46,864 nucleotides of DNA, taken from contig JAEUHX010000078.1 of assembly GCA_016792805.1 (NCBI GenBank), forward strand, positions 1 to 46,864, given 5' to 3'. Below the pieces are notes generated by a model. That model made no database searches. It had not been told where the DNA came from and was given only the letters and a program-made list of their open reading frames with translations. The position numbers and the translations under genes are program-made. The stretch is from Planctomycetota bacterium. GTDB taxonomy: Bacteria > Planctomycetota > UBA1135 > JACQFD01. Shown here piece by piece: positions 7,829 to 16,219 of this stretch (the stretch's first letter is position 1; the number at the start of each line of letters is the position of its first letter).

Positions 7829-9133
7829 CTAGCGCTGGAAGATCGGGAGGAATCTGTAAGGAATCTGCAGGATGAGCGTCGCGACCGCGGTTGCGAAGTT
7901 GGGGCCTGGGCCCACGTGGTTCGGCCAGGAGCCGTCGGGCTCCTGCATGCCGATGAGCTGTTGCTTGATGTGTTCCCAGTAACGTTGCCCGCGGGGGCCT
8001 TGGGCGACGAACATTGCCTGCACGGCGTAATAGTGGCCGTAGTAGAAAAAGTAATGACCCATGCGGCCGCCGTAGTCGCTCGAGAACCCGCGGAGGTTGC
8101 GGTCGAGGTAGTCGAGGCCGAGGTCGATGTCGCGGTCGGAGTAGACGCCGGCGCCGTTGAGGCTCACGACGCCGGCCGCCGTCAGCGGGAACGTCGAGCG
8201 CGAGAAAGTTTGCACTTGGTATCGGAACGCGCCGACTTCGTCGTCGTAGCCCCAGCCATTGCGCGGGCCGTTCTCGCGCACCGCGCTCTTCTTCACATAA
8301 TCAATGGCGCGGTCAATGGTGGCCTTGGGGACCGGAATACCGACGTTGCGCGCCGCGCGCAGCGCCATGACCTGGCAGACAGTGATCGACATGTCGCTCT
8401 CCTTCGCGAAGGGCACATATCGCCAGCCGCCCTCACTGTTTTGAGAGTCAACGATGAGGCGCACCGCGTCCTGGAGCTTCTCTCGGAGGTCGGGCCGATG
8501 GGACATTCCGAGCGCTTCGGCGAGGAAAAGCGTGCCGAAGGCATGGCTATACATACGGGTTTGATTCGAGGAGATGAAACCGTTCTCCTCGACACAGCTC
8601 GAAACGAACGCCAGCGCTTTGTCGACGACGGCGCCATACTTCCCGCGGCCGGGGATCTGTCCATTCGCGAGAAAGGCGATGCCGGCAATCGCCGTAACAC
8701 CGACGTGGGCGCGGTTGTCGCCTTCGGGGACGACGTGGTAGCTATTATTGAGCTTGAATCCGACGTCGCCGAGCCAGGAACCGTCGGGCTGCTGCCGCGC
8801 AGCGAGCCACTGGAGGCCCCTATCCACCCGCTCCCTCACCTCGTCGGTGATCCGCCAGCCCGACTCCGATTCGGCCTGAATCTCCGATCGATTCTGCGGA
8901 GCGGCAGATTTGGGATTCGCCGATGCGGCCACGTTCCGCGCCGGGAGTCCGCGCGAATCCACCTGTGCGCGCGCGGCGAGGACCGGCGACTGTGCGACCG
9001 CCCCAGGTGCCGCCGACCCAACAGAAAGGACGGCGGCTGATACCCACAGAAGCGCAGCGGTGCTCGGCCGCGGCAGCGGGATTCGCAAAGAGCGAGCAAT
9101 CTGGCGGGATCCGAGCAGAAGTCGTGTGTTCAT
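7829..9133 (-). CDS. Secreted prenyltransferase/squalene-oxidase-repeat toroid protein
   Basis: About 434 residues from the ATG at 9133, preceded by a GAGG ribosome site; an in-frame ATG at 9154 overlaps the stop of the PQQ gene and is less likely. An N-terminal hydrophobic segment (STAALLWVSAAVLSVGSAA) indicates export. Repeat units include GLQWLAARQQPDGSWLGDV, VGVTAIAGIAFLANG, a GGWRYVPF unit, ITVCQVMALRAARNVGIPVP and a final QEPDGSWPNHVG, ending LPIFQR. These are the helical-hairpin units of the prenyltransferase/squalene-oxidase fold. There is no DXDD acid-catalysis motif and no obvious zinc-ligand set, so automated annotation as squalene cyclase would be misleading. Paralogue of 257-1528. 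It overlaps or abuts its neighbours closely (20 bp upstream, 9 bp downstream), so it is co-transcribed with the PQQ and DUF4175-like genes. Confidence 0.82.
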   Translation of the reverse strand: MNTRLLLGSRQIARSLRIPLPRPSTAALLWVSAAVLSVGSAAPGAVAQSPVLAARAQVDSRGLPARNVAASANPKSAAPQNRSEIQAESESGWRITDEVRERVDRGLQWLAARQQPDGSWLGDVGFKLNNSYHVVPEGDNRAHVGVTAIAGIAFLANGQIPGRGKYGAVVDKALAFVSSCVEENGFISSNQTRMYSHAFGTLFLAEALGMSHRPDLREKLQDAVRLIVDSQNSEGGWRYVPFAKESDMSITVCQVMALRAARNVGIPVPKATIDRAIDYVKKSAVRENGPRNGWGYDDEVGAFRYQVQTFSRSTFPLTAAGVVSLNGAGVYSDRDIDLGLDYLDRNLRGFSSDYGGRMGHYFFYYGHYYAVQAMFVAQGPRGQRYWEHIKQQLIGMQEPDGSWPNHVGPGPNFATAVATLILQIPYRFLPIFQR

Positions 9134-9153
9134 GGGAGCCTCTATGTGAATCA

Positions 9154-12100
9154 TCACCGGGGCCGAGACTGCGCAGGCGCCGTCTCGACGAAGCCAAGAA
9201 TCTTGCACTCGCGCTGACCGGCCCGCGCCGCCGAGTCCTGCCTGGAGAGTGCAACAAAACCGTTGGATGTGACCGCGAGATCGAGTGCCTGCCCGCTGAG
9301 CGGCAGAATCTTGTCGACGGCGTATTCGAGCGTGTCACGGCGGAGAATGCTGACATCGGCGAGCCGCGACGATCCGCTGCGCCCCTTGCCGCCGGCGCAG
9401 TGGGCGACGGCGATGAGCTTCTCGCCGACGGCAGGCTGCGGAATATCAAAGGTAATTAGCGAGCCCTGGAGCGAGCGCGTTTGGGCCCGGCCGGTCCGAA
9501 GATCAATGATGTCGAGCCGCGTCGAAAGCTGATCGTCGGAGTAGACGGCCACGACAGGGGAGGTCCAGCGGCGGATCACCTTGTCATATTCGACGCCAGC
9601 GAGGCGAGCCGACTCTGGCAGGCGCGCCACTACGCGCTGATGTCCCGTCTTCGGATCGAGCCCGAGGAGGAGCGGCTCCTCACGATAGGGCGGACCCTCC
9701 CGTCCTGGCTGGCGGAGGCGAAGGACATAGATCTCCTCGGCGGCCATGAGGACCGCTCGCGAAAAGTAGCCGCTCTTCGTCGCAGCATTGGTGGACAATT
9801 CCCACAGCTTGTTGCCGCCGTCACCGAGGTTCAGTGCAACAACTCGCGCGTCGTAGCGCTCGCGCTCGACGGGGTTGTCGACGTAGACCAGCACGCTGCC
9901 ATAGAGGCCGGCGCGCATCGCAGAGCTGTGGTGCCAGTCGCCCGGCAGCATCACCGTCGGCAGCGATTCTCCGGTGGCGATGGCGAACCGGTAGGCGGCG
10001 CGCGGCTGCTGCGACCCCGTGGGGAGGAATGCCAGTTCCGTCGCGGAGGCCGTCGGTTTGTAAGGTCCGCCCTGGGCTGCGAAGGACGATTCCCACAAAA
10101 CTACGCCGGAAACGGGTTCAAAGGCGGAGACGTGGACGACGTTGGCGCCCTCTTCGCGGCGGGCGACGACGAGGGCGCCGTTCACCGCCAGCGCCGACTC
10201 GAAGAGGCCGCTGCCGAGCCCCTGGCGATAGACGGTCTCGCCATCGGCGATTCGCACGCCCACGACGGCGCCGCCATCACAAAAAGCCATGATGCCTCCC
10301 ATCAGCGCGACGCCGCTTCCCTGCGCCGCCTCATGGAGTAGGCCATATCGAGTTGCGTCGTTGTCGAATGTCTCGAGCGCGCGCTCCCAGAGCAGCGTCA
10401 CCGACGACTGCGCCACATGGAACGCACGCAGGCTCAGCAGGTTGTCGCCGCCGGTGCACACGCCAACCAAATACTCGCCCGCGCTGCCGTCGTTGTAGCC
10501 GGGATTGACGATGGACTTGAGCTCAGGCACGGCCGCCGCCGAGGTGACTCCGATATGTGCAACCGGTCCTCGCGGGCCGAACTTTGTCGAAATGTTGGAT
10601 CTCGTGGGCGCAACATTCGAGCCGCCGCCGAGGGAGCTCTCGAGGAGCGAAGCCAACACTTCGTTTCCGAGCTTTCGCAGCGCTGCCGCATTGGCGAGGA
10701 GCGCCCGTCGCCGCGCCGGCGCCGAGGGCTCGCGCTGCAAGAACTCAAACGTGGCGGAAGGCACCTCCGCATGGCGCCCCTGGGCCACAAGCTGCTCCAG
10801 ATGCCGGCAGGAAGCCTCCGACGCAACATCACTATTCGGGAAGCGGTAGGCGAAGGTCGCAAGGTCTTCCGGACTGGGATCCGTGCCGAGCTCCTCGAGA
10901 CGCTTGCGCGCCTCGGCCTCGACCGCCGCATACACGGCGCGGCCGCGCCGTTGAATCAGCTCGGCAATGCGCCCGCGGGCGTATTCCGCCGTCGTGGTCC
11001 CTTTTCCGCCGCCGCTCATCCACTGGTCGGCGAACCGCAGGATGGCCTCCTGCCAGGCGATCACGGCAGCAGCGGCGTCGGCCGCCTCGAGCGCCTCTGC
11101 TTTGCGAAGGCACAAATAGAGCGACAGGGGGATGCGCCCGTATTCTTTGGATTCCACAATGGCGTCGCCGAACTCGCGTTCCAGGCGCACCATCACTTTT
11201 CCGCGCTCGTCGACGGCGGTGGCCGGAAGGCGGCGCTCCAGCGCGAGGCCCGCGTCGCGCCGAAGCTGCCCGTCGCGGGCCCCTTCGAATGCGCGCCGGA
11301 AGGCGTCGAGCGCTTCCCGGGCCTCGCCTCGCGCATCGTGGGCATTGGCGAGGGCGAGCTGGATCGAAGCCCGCAGATCCTCGAGGCCGCCGAGCTTGGC
11401 AAGGGCGAGATCCGCCTCGCGATAGTCCTCGAGCGCAGCGGCGTAATCCTTGTTTCGAGCTCTTACTTTTCCGCGGCCCAGCAGGCTTCGGACGAACCGC
11501 TCGCGCAGCGCTGCGTCGGCAGGCGATGCGTCGGACGCTCGGCGCGCCGACGCCACGACTTCGTTGGCGTCGAAGTAGGCCGAAACATTGGGATTCGAAA
11601 CCGTGAGGAGCACGCCCTCGGATGCAATGATATGCCCGGCGAAGGAATCTCCGCCTCCGGGCGAGCCCGCCCGGTACGGGATCATCTCGCGCAGCCGAAG
11701 GTCGGCGCGGTCGAGCACGGCGATCCCGTCCTCAGAAGGAAACAAAACGGCATTCTTGGTAATGGCAGCCCGAGGCAGACGCTCCTCATTGGTGCGAAGC
11801 CACGTCGAACTCGGGGACGCGGCGCGAAAGCGCATCGGCCTGCCGGGGCCGGCTGGCAGCTCGAGGGCGACGACGCCTCGGCCTGAGAGGTAACAGATAT
11901 TGTCGACGATCCCGAGAAGGTGGTAGGCCGACGGCACGCCCGGCGTGCGCCCCGACGGGTCGAGCTGTGTCGAACGCACGGGCGTGGCCGCCTCGAAGCC
12001 GGCTCTCCGCTCGAGAACATACAGAAATCGCGAATCCGTCGGTGTGAGAACGACGTACTCCTCGGTCAGCGCAGGCGGGCTCGCGGCCCATGGCGTGACG

Positions 12101-13740
12101 GGCGGCCGATCGAAGGCGTTGCTGCGTGACGGCGGCGGCTCAATCGATGTGTAACGCCGCATCCACTCGACGAGCCCCGTCGTGAGGTCGATCGACGCGG
12201 CGATACCGAGATCGGTCGACATGTAGACACGGTCGCCGTCGACTGTGGGCGGACTACAATAATATTCGAACAGGCTTCGGCCGAACATGTTGATCGGCCG
12301 CTGGCCCGTGACGAGGTAGGCACGCCACAATTCCTCGCCTGTGCGCAGTGCGTAGGCGGCGAGGTGCAGGCTCACAGTCGCGTCGTCGGCGACCGTCCAG
12401 ACCGGCACGAGCGCGCGGTCGCCCGCGACTACGGGCGGCGCGGCGCAACGGTAATTATCAATGAAAGCCGACGAGCGGCGGGCCGTCGCCGGATTCCAGT
12501 GATTCCAGAGCGGCGCGCCCGTGGCTGCGTCGAAGGCGTGCAGCTTTCGATAGGGGATCACGCCGTAGACGGGGATTCCCTGAAATGTAAACGGGTCGCG
12601 CTGGTGGCGCGGGACGAGGAGCGACGCCACCACAATTCCCTGGCCGATGGCGGGGGCGAGGGCGATCGACGGATCCTCATCGGGGATGTAATCATCCCAG
12701 CGAGAGCGCGCCACGTCCTCCCAGCCGGCGGCCAGCACCGGCTCGCGCCACAGGGGCACGCCGGTCGACCGGTCGAACGCGGCAACCGCCCAGCCGTTAC
12801 TCACAAATACCGCCTCGCCCGCAATCACCGGATAGATGGGGCGGAAGGGGTGCTCCTTCGGGCGCGGCTCGAACTCGAGCTCCTTGCGCCACTGGATCCC
12901 CGAGGAGATTCGCCCCGGGTCGGGCGGCAGCGTGTCGGTTCTCGAGGTAAAGCTCTGAGCGGGGCGCGCCGCCGGGAGCGGCTGCGGCGGCAGCTTCGGC
13001 ACCGCCGAGAGAGGCATCGTCTTCCCGCCGATTTCGACGGCGGGATCGGAAGTCGATGGGAGCTGGGGGAGGCGCGGTGTCGCACCGCGCGTGGCCGCAA
13101 GGGACGACTCGAGCACCGTGATGCGCGCCAGCAACTCGGGATCGTCGCGGCGATCGTAGCGCCGCGCCGCGCGCTGGAAGATCGCCAGCGCCTCCTCAAC
13201 ATGGCCGCGCTCGAACGCGCGGTCGCCCAGGGCGACGAGGGCGTCGCCGCCCGCGCGAGTCCAGGGGTATTGCCGGAGCACGCGCACGAGGTCGGCCGGC
13301 TCGCCCGAGGCGAGGGCCGTCTCGAGCGCGGTTCGCGCCCGCGGTCCGTCGACGCGCTCCATCTCCTGCTGCGTCGCGGCCGGCAGCGCCTCAAGCCGCT
13401 CCAACAGCATGTGCCAGGCGCCGAAGTAGTTCTTTCCTTCGGTGGCCAGCATCGGCTCGCCCTCGGGGCTGCGCGACACGAAGACGACCCGATTCGCGAG
13501 CCGCCCGGTAATAGCGCCGAACTTCTCGAGCGCTTCCGCGGTGCGCCCCGTGGCCAAGAGCCGCTCGCCGTCCTCGATCGCGTGGAACGCGTCGGGAGAC
13601 ACGAGCACCGACGACTGGATGCTCGACCCGCGACCGTCGCCCCCGAATCGCTCTCCGCCGATCTGGGCCAGCGCCGATGGCGCGGCGCCGCCCGCGAGGA
13701 GCGCAGAACTCAGAAGGGTTCCTAGGGGTAGGAGGCGCAT
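9154..13740 (-). CDS. Secreted TPR and PQQ-type beta-propeller protein, 1528 aa
   Basis: 1528 residues from an ATG with a signal peptide (LLSSALLAGGAAPSALAQ). TPR-like helices at about residues 50-80 (AIEDGERLLATGRTAEALEKF) and 165-195 (ALGDRAFERGHVEEALAIFQ). From about 280 to 640 there is a beta-propeller built from PQQ_2-like blades with the usual AFDRSTGVPLWR, AFDAATGAPLWNHW and AYALRTGEELWRAY motifs. TPR-type helices return at about 735-850 (ALEDYREADLALAKLGGLED). A second propeller runs from about 1080 to the end (FEPVSGVVLWESS). This is a duplicated scaffold, probably periplasmic. The blade motifs do not prove PQQ binding; many such proteins are BamB-like scaffolds. The gene lies 46 bp after the vWA gene and 20 bp before the toroid gene, in the middle of the operon. 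Confidence 0.82.
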   Translation of the reverse strand: MRLLPLGTLLSSALLAGGAAPSALAQIGGERFGGDGRGSSIQSSVLVSPDAFHAIEDGERLLATGRTAEALEKFGAITGRLANRVVFVSRSPEGEPMLATEGKNYFGAWHMLLERLEALPAATQQEMERVDGPRARTALETALASGEPADLVRVLRQYPWTRAGGDALVALGDRAFERGHVEEALAIFQRAARRYDRRDDPELLARITVLESSLAATRGATPRLPQLPSTSDPAVEIGGKTMPLSAVPKLPPQPLPAARPAQSFTSRTDTLPPDPGRISSGIQWRKELEFEPRPKEHPFRPIYPVIAGEAVFVSNGWAVAAFDRSTGVPLWREPVLAAGWEDVARSRWDDYIPDEDPSIALAPAIGQGIVVASLLVPRHQRDPFTFQGIPVYGVIPYRKLHAFDAATGAPLWNHWNPATARRSSAFIDNYRCAAPPVVAGDRALVPVWTVADDATVSLHLAAYALRTGEELWRAYLVTGQRPINMFGRSLFEYYCSPPTVDGDRVYMSTDLGIAASIDLTTGLVEWMRRYTSIEPPPSRSNAFDRPPVTPWAASPPALTEEYVVLTPTDSRFLYVLERRAGFEAATPVRSTQLDPSGRTPGVPSAYHLLGIVDNICYLSGRGVVALELPAGPGRPMRFRAASPSSTWLRTNEERLPRAAITKNAVLFPSEDGIAVLDRADLRLREMIPYRAGSPGGGDSFAGHIIASEGVLLTVSNPNVSAYFDANEVVASARRASDASPADAALRERFVRSLLGRGKVRARNKDYAAALEDYREADLALAKLGGLEDLRASIQLALANAHDARGEAREALDAFRRAFEGARDGQLRRDAGLALERRLPATAVDERGKVMVRLEREFGDAIVESKEYGRIPLSLYLCLRKAEALEAADAAAAVIAWQEAILRFADQWMSGGGKGTTTAEYARGRIAELIQRRGRAVYAAVEAEARKRLEELGTDPSPEDLATFAYRFPNSDVASEASCRHLEQLVAQGRHAEVPSATFEFLQREPSAPARRRALLANAAALRKLGNEVLASLLESSLGGGSNVAPTRSNISTKFGPRGPVAHIGVTSAAAVPELKSIVNPGYNDGSAGEYLVGVCTGGDNLLSLRAFHVAQSSVTLLWERALETFDNDATRYGLLHEAAQGSGVALMGGIMAFCDGGAVVGVRIADGETVYRQGLGSGLFESALAVNGALVVARREEGANVVHVSAFEPVSGVVLWESSFAAQGGPYKPTASATELAFLPTGSQQPRAAYRFAIATGESLPTVMLPGDWHHSSAMRAGLYGSVLVYVDNPVERERYDARVVALNLGDGGNKLWELSTNAATKSGYFSRAVLMAAEEIYVLRLRQPGREGPPYREEPLLLGLDPKTGHQRVVARLPESARLAGVEYDKVIRRWTSPVVAVYSDDQLSTRLDIIDLRTGRAQTRSLQGSLITFDIPQPAVGEKLIAVAHCAGGKGRSGSSRLADVSILRRDTLEYAVDKILPLSGQALDLAVTSNGFVALSRQDSAARAGQRECKILGFVETAPAQSRPR

Positions 13741-13786
13741 GCGAGGCTGTAAGAAGAGGTAAGCGCGTGCAATGGCGCAGTTCGCG

Positions 13787-16219
13787 TCAAAGGAGCTGCG
13801 AGCGCTTCCGGAGCCACCACTCGAGGGCGAGGATCAACACAAGAAGCGCGATGACTTCCCATCGATCCCAAAGGTCGCGCACTTCCGACGCTTCTGGAAT
13901 CTCGACCTGCCCGCCGCCGCGGAAGCGCTTCACCACATCGGAAGCGCGTGAGAGCGGGAAGTAGTTGGGAGTCTGGATGGAGTTCTCGACGGCGCCCGTG
14001 CCGCCGGTGGCGATCGCAGCCACGGCCCGAAGGGTCGCCGCGTCGAGCATCGGATCGCGGTTCTCGCGGTCGGGCAGGCGTGCCTCGAACTCCACGGAAG
14101 CGACGCGCTTTCCTGACTCGCTGCCGTCTTCTGTAAGGAACGCTTGGTAACGCCCTTCCTCGGCGACCTGGAAGGCGGCGCGGAAGGTGCCCGGCTCGCC
14201 GCCGACCGGCTCGAGGGAGACCGGCACCGTGTTGCCGGTTCGAAGCGTCCGCACGAACGCCTCCTGCCGAGCTTTGGTCGCCGGCTGGAACGACTCGTCG
14301 AGCACGCGCGCCTCAAGCACAGCGCGATCTTTGAGCTCAAAAATATTGCGCTCGACGGCGAGCGTGAATCGGCGGTCGCCGCTCTTGAGGCGATTCAAGG
14401 CAAGGTAACGAATCGCCCGGCGCCAGAATTTCTCGAAGTAACGATCGCCGTATTGGAATCGCCATCGCCACGTCGAATCGAAGCCGAGGAACATCGACCG
14501 GCCCTCGGGCACGAATGTTACCGCTGCGAGAATCATATTCCCGTATCGGTTGCGCGCGTCGGGGTGGCGCAGAAGCACCTCGGCTCCGGGCTTCGCCTTC
14601 TTGACCGGTGCGAACCACAATTGACCGCGCAGGTTATTCTTGGCCTCCCAGAGGCGGCGATTCTGCTCCACATCGTCCTCGAGCCGGACGATGTCGTGGG
14701 GCTGCGTCGGTGTCTCCAGCCGCGGCTCGAACTCGTTGACGCGGTCGAGCACAGCAGCCGCTTCATCCTCCGGGCCCGGCAGCTCCACAGGCAGCAGCTC
14801 CTGGATCGGCGTCCCGGCGTAGGAGCGCGGGCTGTCGATCTCGCCAGCGATCATTAAGAATCCGCCGCCTCGCTGGACGAACTCCTTCACCGACTTCAGG
14901 AACTCCTCCCGGTCCTCGCGCCCTTCGCCAAGGCGGTCGGGCGGGACGTCGCCGAAGAGGATGACGTCGTAATTCTCCAGCAGCGAGCGGCGGTCGGTCG
15001 GGATGCGTTTGAGCGGCGTGAGACCTTTTGTGCACTCCTGCGGGAAGTCGCGGTCGGCAGCCGTCAAGTAACAATGTAGGAGAATGTTCTCGTCGGCGCG
15101 GAGAAGTGCATTCTTGAGATAGCGATACTCCCAGCGCGGGTAGCCCTCGATGAAGAGCACGCGGATCTTCTCGGGCTTCACTCGAATGGTGCGCCGCTCA
15201 ATATTATCGTCGGTGAGCGCTTCGTCGGGTCGCGGCTGCACCTTGACGGCGACGCGCAGCTCGCCGATCTGCCGCGGCGAGAAGCGCAGCGTCACGCGCC
15301 CCGATGTGCCGCCGGGGCCAATCGACGATTCGGCCGTCGCGAGCGTCTCGCTCTCGGTGCCGTCGGCCTCCTCACTGGTGAGGATCACAAGTACGCGCTC
15401 ACCGTCCACCCCCGTGCCGGTGACGCGCGCCGTGATCACCACTTCATCGTTCTGTAAGGCGACTTCGGGCGCTTCGACGATCTCGATGGCAAGGTTGCTC
15501 GGCGCCGTCGGATCGCCGACGCCGATGGTGTAGACCGGAACGAGATCCTGGGCGGCGAGCCGCGCCGCATCGCGCGGGTCGCGGCCGTCGTTGGAGCGGC
15601 CGTCGGAAAATACCAAAATTCCGGGGACGTTCAGACCGCGATGGTCCTCCACGGAGCGCGCGATGGCTTCGCCGAGGCGCGTGCGATCACCAGTGCCCGA
15701 CAGGGCGCTCAGGGAGCTCAGAGAGGAGAGATCGTCGGCGAACTGGAACAGTTGGACGTCGAAGCCGAGATCGGTGAGCTGCGGCACGATGTGTTTCCCG
15801 ACGACGCGCGAGACGAGATCGGCGCGCGTGTGGTTCGACGGCGAGTCGGCCTCGGCGAGATCGGCCGCCTTGCTGAGAGCGCGGCGCTCGGCGTCGTCGC
15901 GGTACGCGTCGGCTCGGCGCATGGAAGCCGAGTTGTCGAGCAGAATCGGCACGATCGACTTTTGTGTTCTGTAACGAATCCGCTCAAGAGCCGGGCGAAA
16001 GAAGATCGCGATGAGGCAGGCGAGCGCCAACATGCGCAGAATGGCGAGGCGAATCACATCGCGCCGAGGTGCGCCCTTCTCCAAGCCGTAGACGGCGGCC
16101 ACGACGATCGCGACCGCCGGAACGATCAACAGCGCGACAACCCAGAGCGGCGGTGCGTCGCGAAATGTGAACTGCGCTTTGGTGAGTTCCTCGGCGACGG
16201 GAAGCAGACGAGCCATCAT
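13787..16219 (-). CDS. vWA / glutamine-amidotransferase-like membrane protein
   Basis: 810 residues. Two N-terminal membrane segments at about 24-46 and 56-76 are followed by a vWA domain with an intact MIDAS start DNSAS (Asp95), then FSDGRSNDGRDPRDAARLA. A CARDB-like beta region follows (LAIEIVEAPEVALQNDEVVI). Next is a class I glutamine amidotransferase-like domain (KIRVLFIEGYPRWEYRYLKN, NYDVILFGDVPPDRLGEG, FVQRGGGFLMIAGEIDSP) without the catalytic Cys seen in true GATases. A C-terminal membrane segment (VIALLVLILALEWWL) ends the protein. The start overlaps the stop of the BatA-type gene as ATGA (16216-16219), indicating translational coupling. Same architecture as the upstream gene, so the two are probably a duplicated pair forming one membrane complex served by MoxR. 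Confidence 0.85.
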   Translation of the reverse strand: MMARLLPVAEELTKAQFTFRDAPPLWVVALLIVPAVAIVVAAVYGLEKGAPRRDVIRLAILRMLALACLIAIFFRPALERIRYRTQKSIVPILLDNSASMRRADAYRDDAERRALSKAADLAEADSPSNHTRADLVSRVVGKHIVPQLTDLGFDVQLFQFADDLSSLSSLSALSGTGDRTRLGEAIARSVEDHRGLNVPGILVFSDGRSNDGRDPRDAARLAAQDLVPVYTIGVGDPTAPSNLAIEIVEAPEVALQNDEVVITARVTGTGVDGERVLVILTSEEADGTESETLATAESSIGPGGTSGRVTLRFSPRQIGELRVAVKVQPRPDEALTDDNIERRTIRVKPEKIRVLFIEGYPRWEYRYLKNALLRADENILLHCYLTAADRDFPQECTKGLTPLKRIPTDRRSLLENYDVILFGDVPPDRLGEGREDREEFLKSVKEFVQRGGGFLMIAGEIDSPRSYAGTPIQELLPVELPGPEDEAAAVLDRVNEFEPRLETPTQPHDIVRLEDDVEQNRRLWEAKNNLRGQLWFAPVKKAKPGAEVLLRHPDARNRYGNMILAAVTFVPEGRSMFLGFDSTWRWRFQYGDRYFEKFWRRAIRYLALNRLKSGDRRFTLAVERNIFELKDRAVLEARVLDESFQPATKARQEAFVRTLRTGNTVPVSLEPVGGEPGTFRAAFQVAEEGRYQAFLTEDGSESGKRVASVEFEARLPDRENRDPMLDAATLRAVAAIATGGTGAVENSIQTPNYFPLSRASDVVKRFRGGGQVEIPEASEVRDLWDRWEVIALLVLILALEWWLRKRSQLL

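Noticed and set aside
5822..9040. Plus-strand open frame of 1072 codons
   Set aside because: It lies opposite the DUF4175-like and toroid genes, which have clear family motifs. Its Arg/Ala/His/Gly-rich translation is typical of the antisense frame of GC-rich genes.
10417..13725. Long plus-strand frames opposite the PQQ gene
   Set aside because: Shadows of a convincing 1528-residue propeller gene.
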